From CAWATZ01 sp963784995 (lineage in GTDB: Bacteria > Planctomycetota > Planctomycetia > Gemmatales > Gemmataceae), in assembly GCA_963784995.1 (NCBI GenBank), contig CAWATZ010000007.1, forward strand, positions 496,001-560,000: 64,000 nucleotides of DNA. Reading direction: 5' to 3'. The translations under genes and the position numbers were made by a program. Below, in pieces: positions 18,051 to 26,873 of this stretch. The notes beneath the pieces are model-generated. The model was not told the DNA's origin, made no database searches, and worked only from the letters and a program-made list of their open reading frames with translations. Every line of letters begins with the position of its first letter. Positions within the stretch are counted from its first letter, which is position 1.

Positions 18051-18491
18051 TTATGCGCTGCCCGTCGAGAACGGTGTCTTCAGGGTCAGAACGGGACAGA
18101 GGGTCTTGCGGAGGATCGATTCCGCCACGCTGCCCAGCAGCAGTCGGCTCAATCCGGAACGGCCGTGGGTGCCCATGACAATCAGGTCACAACTGGCCTC
18201 CTGAGCCACGCGGAGGATGGACTCGACCACGTTCCCTTCTTCCAGGAGATGCGTGACACCGCCCGCCGCTCCCGAGGCTTCGTAGCGCTTTAGCCTCCGC
18301 CAGAGATCTTCCTCATAGCCGTCAGGCTCGCGCCGCGCCACGACCTCGGAATGATCGATCGGAGGTGGATACACGTGCAAGACAATCACGGAGGCCCCAA
18401 GGTCTCGGGCGAGCGAACAGGCGAAGGGATACGTCTGTTCGGCGGTCGGGGAGAAATCGGTCGGAAACAGGATGGTACGGATCGAGGACAT
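18051..18491 (-). CDS. Universal stress protein, UspA family
   Basis: 146 residues from the ATG at 18491, which has GAAGGAG before it; an earlier start at 18542 lacks one. The start SIRTILFPTDFS and the ATP-binding signature GTHGRSGLSRLLLGSVAESI (Gx2Gx9G(S/T)) near residue 115 identify an ATP-binding UspA. Single domain, cytoplasmic, length normal. It stands alone between two gene-poor stretches. The target or stress that triggers it is unknown. Confidence 0.9.
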   Translation of the reverse strand: MSSIRTILFPTDFSPTAEQTYPFACSLARDLGASVIVLHVYPPPIDHSEVVARREPDGYEEDLWRRLKRYEASGAAGGVTHLLEEGNVVESILRVAQEASCDLIVMGTHGRSGLSRLLLGSVAESILRKTLCPVLTLKTPFSTGSA

Positions 18492-18733
18492 GGCAGGCTC
18501 CTTCTCTTGTGTTTGTGGATGCTTCTGTCTGCCAGTGGTCATTGCAATCCCCGTGCCCTGGCCACTATTTCAGGCCAGGACCGGCGAACAGCAGGCAATG
18601 CCAACTCGTCTCCGGGATGCCCAACTTGAGACAGAAGGCGAATCCGCGCAGGGGGTGTGCGGAATTGGTCGAACGGCGGCTCATGGAGGGAGACGCTGCC
18701 CTGTGTTCATCGTCAAGGTGCCTCAATGAATCC

Positions 18734-18806
18734 GACTCAGCAACGCACCACGACCTTGCCGAAGGCCACGAAGGCCTTCGGCAAGGTCGTGGTGCGTTGC
18801 TGAGTC
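18734..18806. repeat. Perfect 34-bp palindrome
   Basis: Arms 18734-18767 and 18773-18806 are perfect complements around a 5-base loop (ACGAA). The arms begin GACTCAGCAACGCACC. Too long for a plain terminator and not followed by T; probably a mobile palindromic element. Confidence 0.85.
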
Positions 18807-18854
18807 GAGCCCTTTCCAGGAGGCAAGGACCCCCCTGTGGTTTGCCTCAGAGAC

Positions 18855-18946
18855 ACGAACAGCAAGGCGAGCGGCGCGGCGTCAGCCCGCCGGTGAAAGG
18901 CATCTTACCGGCGGGCTGACGCCGCGCCGCTCGCCTTGCTGTTCGT
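18855..18946. repeat. Palindrome family A, copy 1 (40-bp arms)
   Basis: Arms 18855-18894 and 18907-18946 are perfect complements with a 12-base loop. The core GCGAGCGGCGCGGCGTCAGC recurs in copy 2 at 28461-28548. It ends five bases before the stop of the transglutaminase gene and may serve as its terminator. Confidence 0.9.
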
Positions 18947-18951
18947 GGTCC

Positions 18952-20225
18952 TCAACGCGATTCCTCCAGTTTGAGCTTGTCGCCATTCATGAAGAGCAGG
19001 TTGACTTGCGGTAAGTTCTCCCAGGAGTTCTTGCTCTTTTTCGCATCCATGAAGAAGCGGATGCAGCTGTTGGGCAGGCAGCCGAGCGACTCCGGCTTCT
19101 GCGGATCGACGGGGATCCAGCCGCAGCCGGGAACGTAGAGTTCGGCCCAGTTGTGGCTGGCAACGACGCCGTAGCGCTGGTCCTGGCCGGCCGACACGCG
19201 CGTCAGGCCCCAGATCGGCCGGGCGGGGACGTCGGCGGCCCGGCACAGGGCAGTGAACAGCATCGCGTAGCCCCGGCACTCGGCATGACCGCGCTGCACC
19301 AGCTCGTCGACCGTCTCATAATCCAGCTTGTCCACCGCCGTGTTGATGAGCTTGTAATCGACGTTCTTCTTCATCCAGCTCAGGATGTTGCGGGCCGTTT
19401 CGACGTTATTTGTCCCCTTCAGCCCGGCCACGATCTTCGTCAGTGTGGGGCTTTTGGGATTGATGGAAAAGCACGGGCCAAGAAAGGCCCGGGCCTCGGC
19501 GGGCAGGGTCGTGCCCTTCGCCTTGGCCAGCTCCTTCTTGAAGGAGTACGGCTGAACGGTGACCTTGGTGGTCAGCGCCATCACCTTGGTGCCCTGGGGC
19601 ACGACGTAAAGAATGTCGTTGACCTCGCCCTTGACGAGCCGATGACTCTGGGCCCCGGTCAGCTCGTAGGTGACGGTCTGATAGGGGAGGTTGTTCTTGG
19701 GCAAGGCGACCGCGAAGGAGCCACTGACGAGCCGGCCGTTCTTCGGATCGAGGTTCCAGTAAACGGTGTAGGTCTTCTTCACCAGCCGATCCTGCAGCGC
19801 CTGAGCATCCTTGCATGCCTGGGCGCCGAACTCTTTGGGTCCGCGCTGAGGATCTCCTCGCAGTACTCACGGGCCACGTCAAGGTCCTGGTTGGCATAGG
19901 CATTGCCTGAGGCCAGGACGTAATAGGCACCGACCTTGTTGTTCAGCTGGATGGCCTTGCGAGCGTGCTCCAGACCGGCGGCGAAGGCGCCGGCCTTGTA
20001 TTCGTATTCGCTGGTCATCGCCAGGTACAGGTCATTGCGAGGAGCAAACTGGAGCGCCTTGTTCATGGTCGCCACCGCCTGCTCGAACTGCTTCGCTCCT
20101 GCCAGTTCCTGGGCCTTTTGGACCAGCTTGGCCTCCTGTTCCGGGCCTTCTTGCCCCTGGAGGAGAGTGGGGGGGAGAGTGGCAAGGCATGCAATGGCGA
20201 GGAGGATCAAGAAGGTACGGTTCAT
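18952..20225 (-). CDS. TPR-transglutaminase-like exported protein, one frame change
   Basis: Two open frames (start 20225 to about 19835, then to 18952) join into one protein of about 424 residues if one C is added in the run near 19838-19842, giving DPKEFGAQACKDAQALQDRL between them. Residues 1-25 are a signal peptide (MNRTFLILLAIACLATLPP). A TPR region follows (about 30-150). The C-terminal half is a transglutaminase-like papain fold with Cys in GHAECRGYAMLFTALC, His in VASHNWAELYVPG and Asp in GWIPVDP. The family includes peptidases and cross-linking enzymes; the substrate is unknown. If the frame change is real, only the TPR half is made from this start. Confidence 0.75.
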
Positions 20226-20310
20226 CGTTGTCCCTGCGTTCAGCCATGGTTCCGGTCTCCGGTCAGTATATCGCCGGGACGGACAGGGCGAAAGGCTGCG
20301 CAGGGTTTTG

Positions 20311-20490
20311 GTTATTTCGTCTCGGAAAGAGAGACCAACTCGCCGCCGACCCAGGGCGTTGCCCTGGGCTATCCTGTTGCGCCCCTTCGGGGCAGAAGAC
20401 CACAAGCCCCGAAGGGGCGCAACAGGATAGCCCAGGGCAACGCCCTGGGTCGGGGCCGAGGTTGACTTTCTCTTTCCGAAACGAAATAAT
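20311..20490. repeat. MITE-like palindrome family B, copy 1
   Basis: Terminal 20-base arms (20311-20330 and 20471-20490) match at 18 positions. Inside is a long palindrome with CCCAGGGCGTTGCCCTGGG and GCCCCTTCGGGGC in each arm. 180 bp in all, no coding capacity. It lies between the cellulase end and the TPR-transglutaminase start. Confidence 0.8.
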
Positions 20491-20498
20491 CAACGCAC

Positions 20499-23114
20499 TT
20501 ACACTGCAACCCCATTCAGCGTCACGTTGGTCGGCACCGCACCGTTCAGGCCGGGTGCCCCCTGGAAGCCAAGCGTGACCGATTGACCCGGCGCGATCGT
20601 GCCATTGTACGATGCCGCCTTGATCACGTAATGATTGCCGACGTGGCTGACAATCACCGCGTTCCAGATGTTGGTGACGTTGGCAGACAGATCGAACGCC
20701 AACGTCCAGCCATTCATGGTCGTGCTGCCGGTGTTGGTGATGGTCATGTTGGCCGTGAAGCCGCTGCCCCAATCGGACGTGTTGGTGAAGGTCACTGGCT
20801 TGACGGTTGGCGGCGGTGGCGGCGGTGGCGGCGGTTCGACGATCGTTCCGGTCCCCTGAGCGGCGCCGATCACGGCGTTGGTTGGGTTGCTCAGCTGGAC
20901 GCTTAAGGTTTCGTTGGCGCCCGGCTGAGGATGGCTGAGGATGGGCACACTGATCGTTTCTTGCGTCTGTCCTGGAAGGAAGGTCAGCACGCCAGTGGTG
21001 GCAGTGAAGTCACTGCCTGCGACCGCGGTGCCGCTGGACGTGTTGTAGGCGACCGTCACCGTTTGGGTACTGGCAGCGGAGAGTGTGACGGTGAATACTT
21101 CGTTGGTCGTGCCGCTGGTCGGCTCGTTTACCGACGCATTGCCGATTGAGAGTGACGGGGTGGGAGGCGGGGGTGGAGGCGGAGGAGGCGGCGGTTGGGA
21201 AGTCAGAGTGATTGTCGCAGTGGCCTGGCCACGGGTCAGGGTCGCGCCGCTGGGACTTGTCAGCTGCAGCGTAAACGTCTCGTTGCTGTTCAGATTCGGG
21301 TCGTGCAGGATTGGGACGTTGACGGTCTGGGAGGTCACTCCCGGGTTGAAGGTAAGAGCCCCGCTGGTAGCGGTGTAATCCCGGCTGGCCACTGCGGAGC
21401 CGTTGGCGGTGGCGTAGTTCACCGTGACCGCCTGCGTCGAGGCCTGCGATAGCGTGACGGTAAACGTGGCCAGTGCAGTGCCGGGGCTGCCGAACTGGAA
21501 CATGGCCGGCTGGAGCAGATTGACCTTGGTCGTGTTGACTGTTGTCCAGTCGTTGTTCAGGATGCCGCCGGTATCACCCGAGTTGGGGTTCCACGACCAC
21601 CAAGTCCAGTTGATGCCCTGGTCCCCGGCGGGCAGAGTGCCGCCGTCAACGCCGCCGTCAATGTAGGAAACGAGCGTATTGGCCCATTGCTGATCGCTGG
21701 TTGTTTGCAAGAAGCTGCCAAACTCTCCCAGCCAGACCGGTGCGATGTTCTGCTGGTACAGGTAACCCCAGAACTGATTCCAGACGGAGGGCAGGTTGCT
21801 GGGATAGTTGGACGCGTTGAACCAGCTTTGATCGAAGACCGAGGCCGGGTAATCGTGCGCCGAATAAACGACGTGGTTGGCCTCGTTCAGCACGACCGGG
21901 AACTGGCCCGCTCCCATCAGGTTGCCGCCCCACCAGGTGCTCTGGCCATTGTACGTCTGAATGCCTTCGACGAAGATTAGCCAGTTGGGATTGACGCCGA
22001 GGATGGCGTTGCCGGCCTGCTCTGCCGCCATGCGCCAGTCCGTGGCCGGGTTGCCGTCACCCCAGGTGGCGTTTCCATGCGGCTCGTTTTTCAGGTCCGC
22101 GCCGATGACCGTGGGGTTATTGGCATAGCGCTGCGCCAGCGATACCCAGTCGTTGATCCACGCTTGCTGCGTGTACACCGTGCTGCCAGGGATATACCAA
22201 ACTCCCTCGTTGGCGTAATCCCCCGCCATGGCACTGTGATTGTCAAGGATGATCTTCATCCCGAGCTGTCCGGCATAATCGACCACCTTGTCGAGGATCT
22301 GCAGGCTGCTCAACCCTTGCAGGTCGGGGTTGAGATTGTAGTTGATGCCGTTGGGCACATTGGCCGGGTTGAAGATGTCTTCGGAGAACGGAATGCGGAT
22401 CGTATTGAAGCCCAGCGACTTCATCTGATTCATCATGTCCTGGTAGTTGCGCGCCCACAGGCCGTCCGGAGCATAGGTGGTTGTCTCCAATCCAAACCAG
22501 TTGACACCGGCGATGCGCACCGGCACGTTGTTGGAGTCCAGGATCTGGTTGCCGGACGTGTGGAAATAGCCAGCGCCCGCACCACCCTGGGAGGTTGGCT
22601 CCGAGACACTTACGTCCGCGACACTGAGTCCTGGCAACGCCGGAGGTGATGGCGGCTGCACCGGGGTTGTCCCATTCCATTGGAGGACGTAGCCAGACGG
22701 AGTTGCAGCTGGTGTCGCGGCGTTCGCGGTGAACCCAATGGCCTGGTTGCCGCCAACGCTGACGTTGCTGTCCCAGTTGAGACCCGAGAGGACATACTGA
22801 TTCCCCTGATGGCTGACAATCTGGGCGTTCCAGACGTCGTTGATCGACCCGGTGTAATTGAAGGTCAGCTGCCAGCCGTTCATGGCGCTGGTCTGGTCGT
22901 TGGTGACCGTGATTTGACCTTGCAAGCCGTTATTCCAGCTGTTGACGACCTGGTAGGCGACAGCGGGATTGGTATCCACGGTGGGAACCACACGATCCTC
23001 GAGCTGCTCCACTTGAAGGATGACACGCTTGCGATCCTGTGCCCTGCGCCGTTGGAAAAAGAAATGGGACACCGTGGTGGTTGCCTTGCCGAACGTGGAA
23101 CGGAACCTCGACAT
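20499..23114 (-). CDS. Secreted multidomain cellulase: CBM2, GH5, two Calx-beta, CBM2
   Basis: 871 residues from the ATG at 23114, preceded by GGGAGG; a longer frame starts at 23177 without a site. The N-terminus holds the planctomycete surface-protein motif VEQLEDRVVP. Order: cellulose-binding CBM2 (about 46-150), GH5 catalytic domain (about 185-540) with acid/base Glu344 in DLKNEPHG and nucleophile Glu464 in WLGEFGSF, two Calx-beta domains joined by poly-Pro linkers, and a second CBM2 at the C-terminus. GH5 enzymes cut beta-1,4-glucans such as cellulose. Two binding modules at opposite ends are unusual and suggest an enzyme held at the fibre or cell surface. Complete; no frame problem. Confidence 0.92.
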   Translation of the reverse strand: MSRFRSTFGKATTTVSHFFFQRRRAQDRKRVILQVEQLEDRVVPTVDTNPAVAYQVVNSWNNGLQGQITVTNDQTSAMNGWQLTFNYTGSINDVWNAQIVSHQGNQYVLSGLNWDSNVSVGGNQAIGFTANAATPAATPSGYVLQWNGTTPVQPPSPPALPGLSVADVSVSEPTSQGGAGAGYFHTSGNQILDSNNVPVRIAGVNWFGLETTTYAPDGLWARNYQDMMNQMKSLGFNTIRIPFSEDIFNPANVPNGINYNLNPDLQGLSSLQILDKVVDYAGQLGMKIILDNHSAMAGDYANEGVWYIPGSTVYTQQAWINDWVSLAQRYANNPTVIGADLKNEPHGNATWGDGNPATDWRMAAEQAGNAILGVNPNWLIFVEGIQTYNGQSTWWGGNLMGAGQFPVVLNEANHVVYSAHDYPASVFDQSWFNASNYPSNLPSVWNQFWGYLYQQNIAPVWLGEFGSFLQTTSDQQWANTLVSYIDGGVDGGTLPAGDQGINWTWWSWNPNSGDTGGILNNDWTTVNTTKVNLLQPAMFQFGSPGTALATFTVTLSQASTQAVTVNYATANGSAVASRDYTATSGALTFNPGVTSQTVNVPILHDPNLNSNETFTLQLTSPSGATLTRGQATATITLTSQPPPPPPPPPPPTPSLSIGNASVNEPTSGTTNEVFTVTLSAASTQTVTVAYNTSSGTAVAGSDFTATTGVLTFLPGQTQETISVPILSHPQPGANETLSVQLSNPTNAVIGAAQGTGTIVEPPPPPPPPPTVKPVTFTNTSDWGSGFTANMTITNTGSTTMNGWTLAFDLSANVTNIWNAVIVSHVGNHYVIKAASYNGTIAPGQSVTLGFQGAPGLNGAVPTNVTLNGVAV

Positions 23115-23445
23115 CAAACACCTCCCTTGCATCGGACCAGGGAGCGAGCCCGGCCGACAGATTGACACTGGAGCCAATGGAAGACAGTACGTTCCGTGGA
23201 AGAGAATCCTTGCGAGTGTGCTGGGCTCGCGCGGTCCTCCCTGCGACGAGTCTGACCACTGTGGGCATCAATGGGTGGGGGTGTGAGCGGACGAAAGGCC
23301 TTTGGGAACGGGAGTAACAAACAGGGCCTTTCCCGCCGTCGCTGAACCAGCTTGGTTTCATACGCTGGTTCAGTTGCAGTTGCTGCAATTGTTACATTTT
23401 TCCGCTGGCACGTCAAGTCTCCACACGCGCAGCTAATGCGCACCG
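23115..23445. other. Cellulase upstream region with 10-bp inverted repeat
   Basis: 331 bases between the LRR gene end and the cellulase start. CTGAACCAGC (23342-23351) and its complement (23364-23373) with a 12-base loop could end the LRR transcript or be an operator for the cellulase gene. The stretch just beyond is AT-richer. No gene seen. Confidence 0.5.
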
Positions 23446-25158
23446 TCAAAAGAGCACGTGCTGGAAGCGCGCCCGCAGTTCGGAACCGCTCGCTCGGATG
23501 GAAGGGTTGCCGAGGAGATTCAGGTCCACCGACTGGCTCAGGAACGGAGACTTCACCAGGGCCCGGGCCCCGCGGTCTCCAATGCGATTGCCGGCCAGGT
23601 TCAGCCAATACAACCTGGCGAGCAAGGGCGATTGAGCCAGCGCTTCCACGCCGCCATCACTCACTCCGTTGCCGCTGAGGTCCAGGCTGAGCAGGCCGGA
23701 CAGATGTCGCGATCCTGCCAGCGCTCGCACCCCATTGTCTCCCACTCCATTGCTTGCCAGATTGAGCGCGGTCAGCCGTTTCAAGGATTCGCACTCCGCC
23801 AGGGCCTGCGCTCCGTCCGGACCAATCGTATTGAAGGCCAACTGCAGCTCGGCCAGGCGGGAGAGATACGGTGAGGCTGCCAGTGCCCGAACCCCTGGCG
23901 AACCAATTCCATTTCTGGACAGGCCAAGCCGTACGAGCAAACTGGACAGCACCGGCGATGCGGCCAGGAGCCGTATGCCCTCGTCACCCAGGTTCGCGCT
24001 GCGCAACTCCAGACAGCTCAGGGCCGGCAGCGAAAGGGAAGCCAGGACGCGGGCGCCTTCGACTCCAATCCGATTACTGCTCAGGTTCAGATAGGACAGC
24101 CGGCCCAGGTTGGATGATCTGGCAAGGGCTTTCACACCTTCCGCACCGATCACATTTCCGGCCAGGTCAAGGATTACCAGTTGGTCCAAACTGGAAGATG
24201 CGGCCAGGGCGGCAACGCCCTTGTCACCGCAGCGCGTGCCGCCCAGGTCCAGCCGCTTGACTTGCCCAAGGTGCGGCGACGAAGCCAGGGCCCTCACTCC
24301 TGAATCTCCGAGCGGATTGGAGGAGAGATCCAGCGCTACCAACTCGGCCAGGACCGGTGCCTGGGCCAGGCCCTTGGCTCCGCGCACCTGGACGTGGTTG
24401 ATGCGCAGAGTTAGCGATCTCAGCTCCTTCAACTGAGTCGAACAGGCCAGTTCCTGGATGCCTTCATTTCGCAAGTCGTTGCTCATCAGATCCAGTTGTT
24501 GGAGTTTGCCGACAAAGGGAGAATGGAACAGTGCGCGAGCTCCTTCCGCTTGCACGCCGAAACCTCTCAGTTCCAGAGCGGTCAAAGCCGGCAGGGGAGG
24601 CAATGCAGCCAGTGCCCGGGCGAACTGGGGGCTGCCTTCGATACTCAGATCGAGCTTCGTCAACGCGGTCAGGTGAGGCGAGGCCAGCAACGTCATCACC
24701 TGGCCCTGGGGGACGTCTCGAGCCAGCACTAGCTGAGTGAAGCGGCGCAGCCAGGGCGAGGCTGCCAGCTCTTCCACGCCTTCCAGAGACCGGAATTCGG
24801 CGAATTCAACGGGGGCGCTGCCAAACACAGTTGCCGCCTGAGCGAGGAGCGCCCGCGGCTTCTCGACGTGGATCTTCCCCATGAAACCGCGGTAGAAATC
24901 GTACCAGTCGATCCCGTCCAGTTCGGGCAGCCCCGCCCGCCAGGCCTCGCGGTGGCCCTGCTCCAGCTGAAACTTCCGCTGGTACAGCGGCTCCCAGTCC
25001 TGGTCCGGCGTCAGCCGGGCGATGGCGATCTGCACGCGGATAAACTCCGCCCGGTCGGGATCGCCATGCTCGTCCAGCCAGTCGGCGTAGATCAGCCGAA
25101 GACTGTCGTCCTGTGGGTGTTCGAGGATGTCCTGCAAGAAGATTGCTTCGGTAGCCAT
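23446..25158 (-). CDS. TIGR02996-LRR repeat protein
   Basis: 570 residues from the ATG at 25158. Residues 1-50 form the repeat-companion domain TIGR02996 (DSLRLIYADWLDEHGDPDRA), found mainly in Gemmata-like planctomycetes. The rest is about 17 leucine-rich repeats of 24 residues with the pattern LxxLDLSxNxxGDxGVxALA, of the ribonuclease-inhibitor type. No signal peptide, so probably cytoplasmic. Its role is unknown; such proteins belong to large expanded families. The open frame upstream to 25332 crosses palindrome B and is not part of the gene. Confidence 0.9.
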   Translation of the reverse strand: MATEAIFLQDILEHPQDDSLRLIYADWLDEHGDPDRAEFIRVQIAIARLTPDQDWEPLYQRKFQLEQGHREAWRAGLPELDGIDWYDFYRGFMGKIHVEKPRALLAQAATVFGSAPVEFAEFRSLEGVEELAASPWLRRFTQLVLARDVPQGQVMTLLASPHLTALTKLDLSIEGSPQFARALAALPPLPALTALELRGFGVQAEGARALFHSPFVGKLQQLDLMSNDLRNEGIQELACSTQLKELRSLTLRINHVQVRGAKGLAQAPVLAELVALDLSSNPLGDSGVRALASSPHLGQVKRLDLGGTRCGDKGVAALAASSSLDQLVILDLAGNVIGAEGVKALARSSNLGRLSYLNLSSNRIGVEGARVLASLSLPALSCLELRSANLGDEGIRLLAASPVLSSLLVRLGLSRNGIGSPGVRALAASPYLSRLAELQLAFNTIGPDGAQALAECESLKRLTALNLASNGVGDNGVRALAGSRHLSGLLSLDLSGNGVSDGGVEALAQSPLLARLYWLNLAGNRIGDRGARALVKSPFLSQSVDLNLLGNPSIRASGSELRARFQHVLF

Positions 25159-25294
25159 GTCACACCAGGGAAGCGGTAATCGGGAGCCCACTGCTGGGAT
25201 CACAAAGTCCCTTGTCGGCCGGATGCCGGTTACTATATCGAACAGGGCCGCTGCTTTTCTCGGAATGGCGGCCTCAAACTCTGCAACTGAGCTC

Positions 25295-25465
25295 TTGCGG
25301 TTGAGAAAGAAAAAGGCCGACGCCCCTGCCACCCAGGGCGATGCCCTGGGCTATCGTGTTGCGCCCCTTCGGGGCGATTGTCTTTCGCCCCGAAGGGGCG
25401 CAACACGATAGCCCAGGGCAGCCCTGGGAAAACGCGAGGCGGAAATTGGTTTCCTGACCCGACAG
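25295..25465. repeat. MITE-like palindrome family B, copy 2
   Basis: Core arms 25332-25428 carry CCCAGGGCGATGCCCTGGGC and GCGCCCCTTCGGGGCG; the right arm lacks three bases of the left. Outer arms (TTGCGGTTGAGAAAG on the left) are weakly complementary to the right end and resemble the ends of the 39999-40185 copy. It fills most of the gap between the LRR and nitrilase genes, which are divergent. Confidence 0.75.
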
Positions 25466-25483
25466 AAACCAGAGGGCTTGCTG

Positions 25484-26254
25484 ATGCACGTGGCCAGCGT
25501 ACAACTGGAGATCCAGGAGCGTTCCCGCGAGCAGACGCTGGAGCACGTCCTCGCCCTGCTGGACGAAACTCGGGGCAGCGACATGGTGCTGCTGCCGGAG
25601 ATGTGGCCTTGTGGTTTCTTCGCCTACGATCGCTACCGGAGTGACAGCGAAACCGTGGATGGCCCGACCGTGCGTGCCTTGCAGGCGAAGGCCCGGCAGC
25701 TCCGCACGCACCTGCTGATCGGCAGCTTTGTCGAACGCGAGGGGACCGATCTGTTCAACACCACTCTGCTGCTGGGTCCGGCGGGGGAAATCCTGGGGCG
25801 GTATCGGAAGATTCATCTGTTCGGTTACCAGTCGGAGGAAAAACGGCTGCTCCGCCGGGGCGAGGAGGTCACCGTGGTGCCGACGCCGTGGGGCCAGGCC
25901 GGCCTGGCGATCTGCTATGACCTGCGCTTCCCAGAGCTGTTCCGCCGGATGCTCGACCGCGGGGCCGAGCTGTTCCTGGTCGTGTCCGCCTGGCCGGAAC
26001 CGCGGCTGGAGTCGTGGCGTCTCTTCAACCGGGCCCGGGCCAACGAGAACCTGGCGTATCTCTTCTCCTGCAACTGTACTGGCCAGCAGGGAGACAACCG
26101 CTATGCCGGACACAGCCTGTTCGTGGACCCGCGCGGGCAGGTGATCGCGGAAGGCGGCACGGGCGAAGAGATTGTCCGTGCCGACGTGGACCCGGGCCTG
26201 GTTGCCACGGTGCGGCAGGAGTTCCCGGCCCTGCGGGATCGTGTGTTCATCTGA
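25484..26254 (+). CDS. Carbon-nitrogen hydrolase (nitrilase superfamily)
   Basis: 256 residues from the ATG at 25484 after GAGGG; a TTG six bases earlier is less likely. The catalytic triad is visible: Glu39 (LLPEMW), Lys109 (YRKIHLF) and Cys144 (AICYDLRFPELF). The family hydrolyses amides, and the short single-domain form with a G-x-AICYDLRFPE signature is closest to omega-amidase/Nit-type proteins. Cytoplasmic. The cupin gene follows after 14 bases and is probably co-transcribed. The exact substrate cannot be told. Confidence 0.88.
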   Translation: MHVASVQLEIQERSREQTLEHVLALLDETRGSDMVLLPEMWPCGFFAYDRYRSDSETVDGPTVRALQAKARQLRTHLLIGSFVEREGTDLFNTTLLLGPAGEILGRYRKIHLFGYQSEEKRLLRRGEEVTVVPTPWGQAGLAICYDLRFPELFRRMLDRGAELFLVVSAWPEPRLESWRLFNRARANENLAYLFSCNCTGQQGDNRYAGHSLFVDPRGQVIAEGGTGEEIVRADVDPGLVATVRQEFPALRDRVFI

Positions 26255-26268
26255 CGGGAGGTTGGCCG

Positions 26269-26631
26269 ATGCTCAAGGAACACCTGGAGTTCTTCACGCT
26301 CGATCTGACGACCGGCTGGGAACCCATCCCTGGCTATCCCGACGGAGTGCAGCACAAGGTCCTTGCCGGGCACCTGGACGAGGAGCGGAAGCAAGGGTCG
26401 CGAACCCGGCTGCTGCGCTTCCTGCCCGGGACGTTTACCACCAGGCCGTTCTATCACGAGTACTGGGAAGAGGTTTTTCAGATCTCGGGCACCCTGACCG
26501 TGGGCGGCCAGACGTTCGGCCCGATGACCTACGCCTGCCGGCCGCCACACGTCTGGCACGGCCCCTTCCGCAGCGATGAGGGCTGCCTGCTGCTGGAGAT
26601 TCACTATTTTCACGCCGACGACAAACCTTGA
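26269..26631 (+). CDS. Small cupin-domain protein
   Basis: 120 residues from the ATG at 26269 with GGGAGG before it. The cupin motifs are GTFTTRPFYHEYWEEVFQIS (His/Glu metal ligands) and the second histidine in PPHVWHGPF. Many small cupins are dioxygenases, isomerases or sensory folds. Its place behind the amidase suggests a shared pathway. A T-rich stretch (26655-26678, for example TCTTTTTTTCTTTTTTC) follows and may help end transcription. Confidence 0.75.
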   Translation: MLKEHLEFFTLDLTTGWEPIPGYPDGVQHKVLAGHLDEERKQGSRTRLLRFLPGTFTTRPFYHEYWEEVFQISGTLTVGGQTFGPMTYACRPPHVWHGPFRSDEGCLLLEIHYFHADDKP

Positions 26632-26873
26632 CCTCTCGCCACGCCGGACCCGTCTTTTCTTTTTTTCTTTTTTCTGTCCGCCTGCCAGGCCTTTTGAACA
26701 TTACTTAAGTAGAAGGCATTCGTAACGGTTCTCGAAGTGAGTCGCAAGGCCCAGTCAAAACCTTCGACCGGGAACCACTTTCATCCTCGACGATTGCAGG
26801 CGTTTGATTTCTGCCGCAAGCGCGACCTTGCGTCTGCAGTCCGGGGAACGTCCTTTTACTCAAAGGTATTCAA

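Larger units (their letters stand above)
18492..18951. other. Gene-free region with two long palindromes
   Basis: About 460 bases. Only the two palindromes listed separately stand out; the rest holds no supported gene and no clear promoter. Confidence 0.6.
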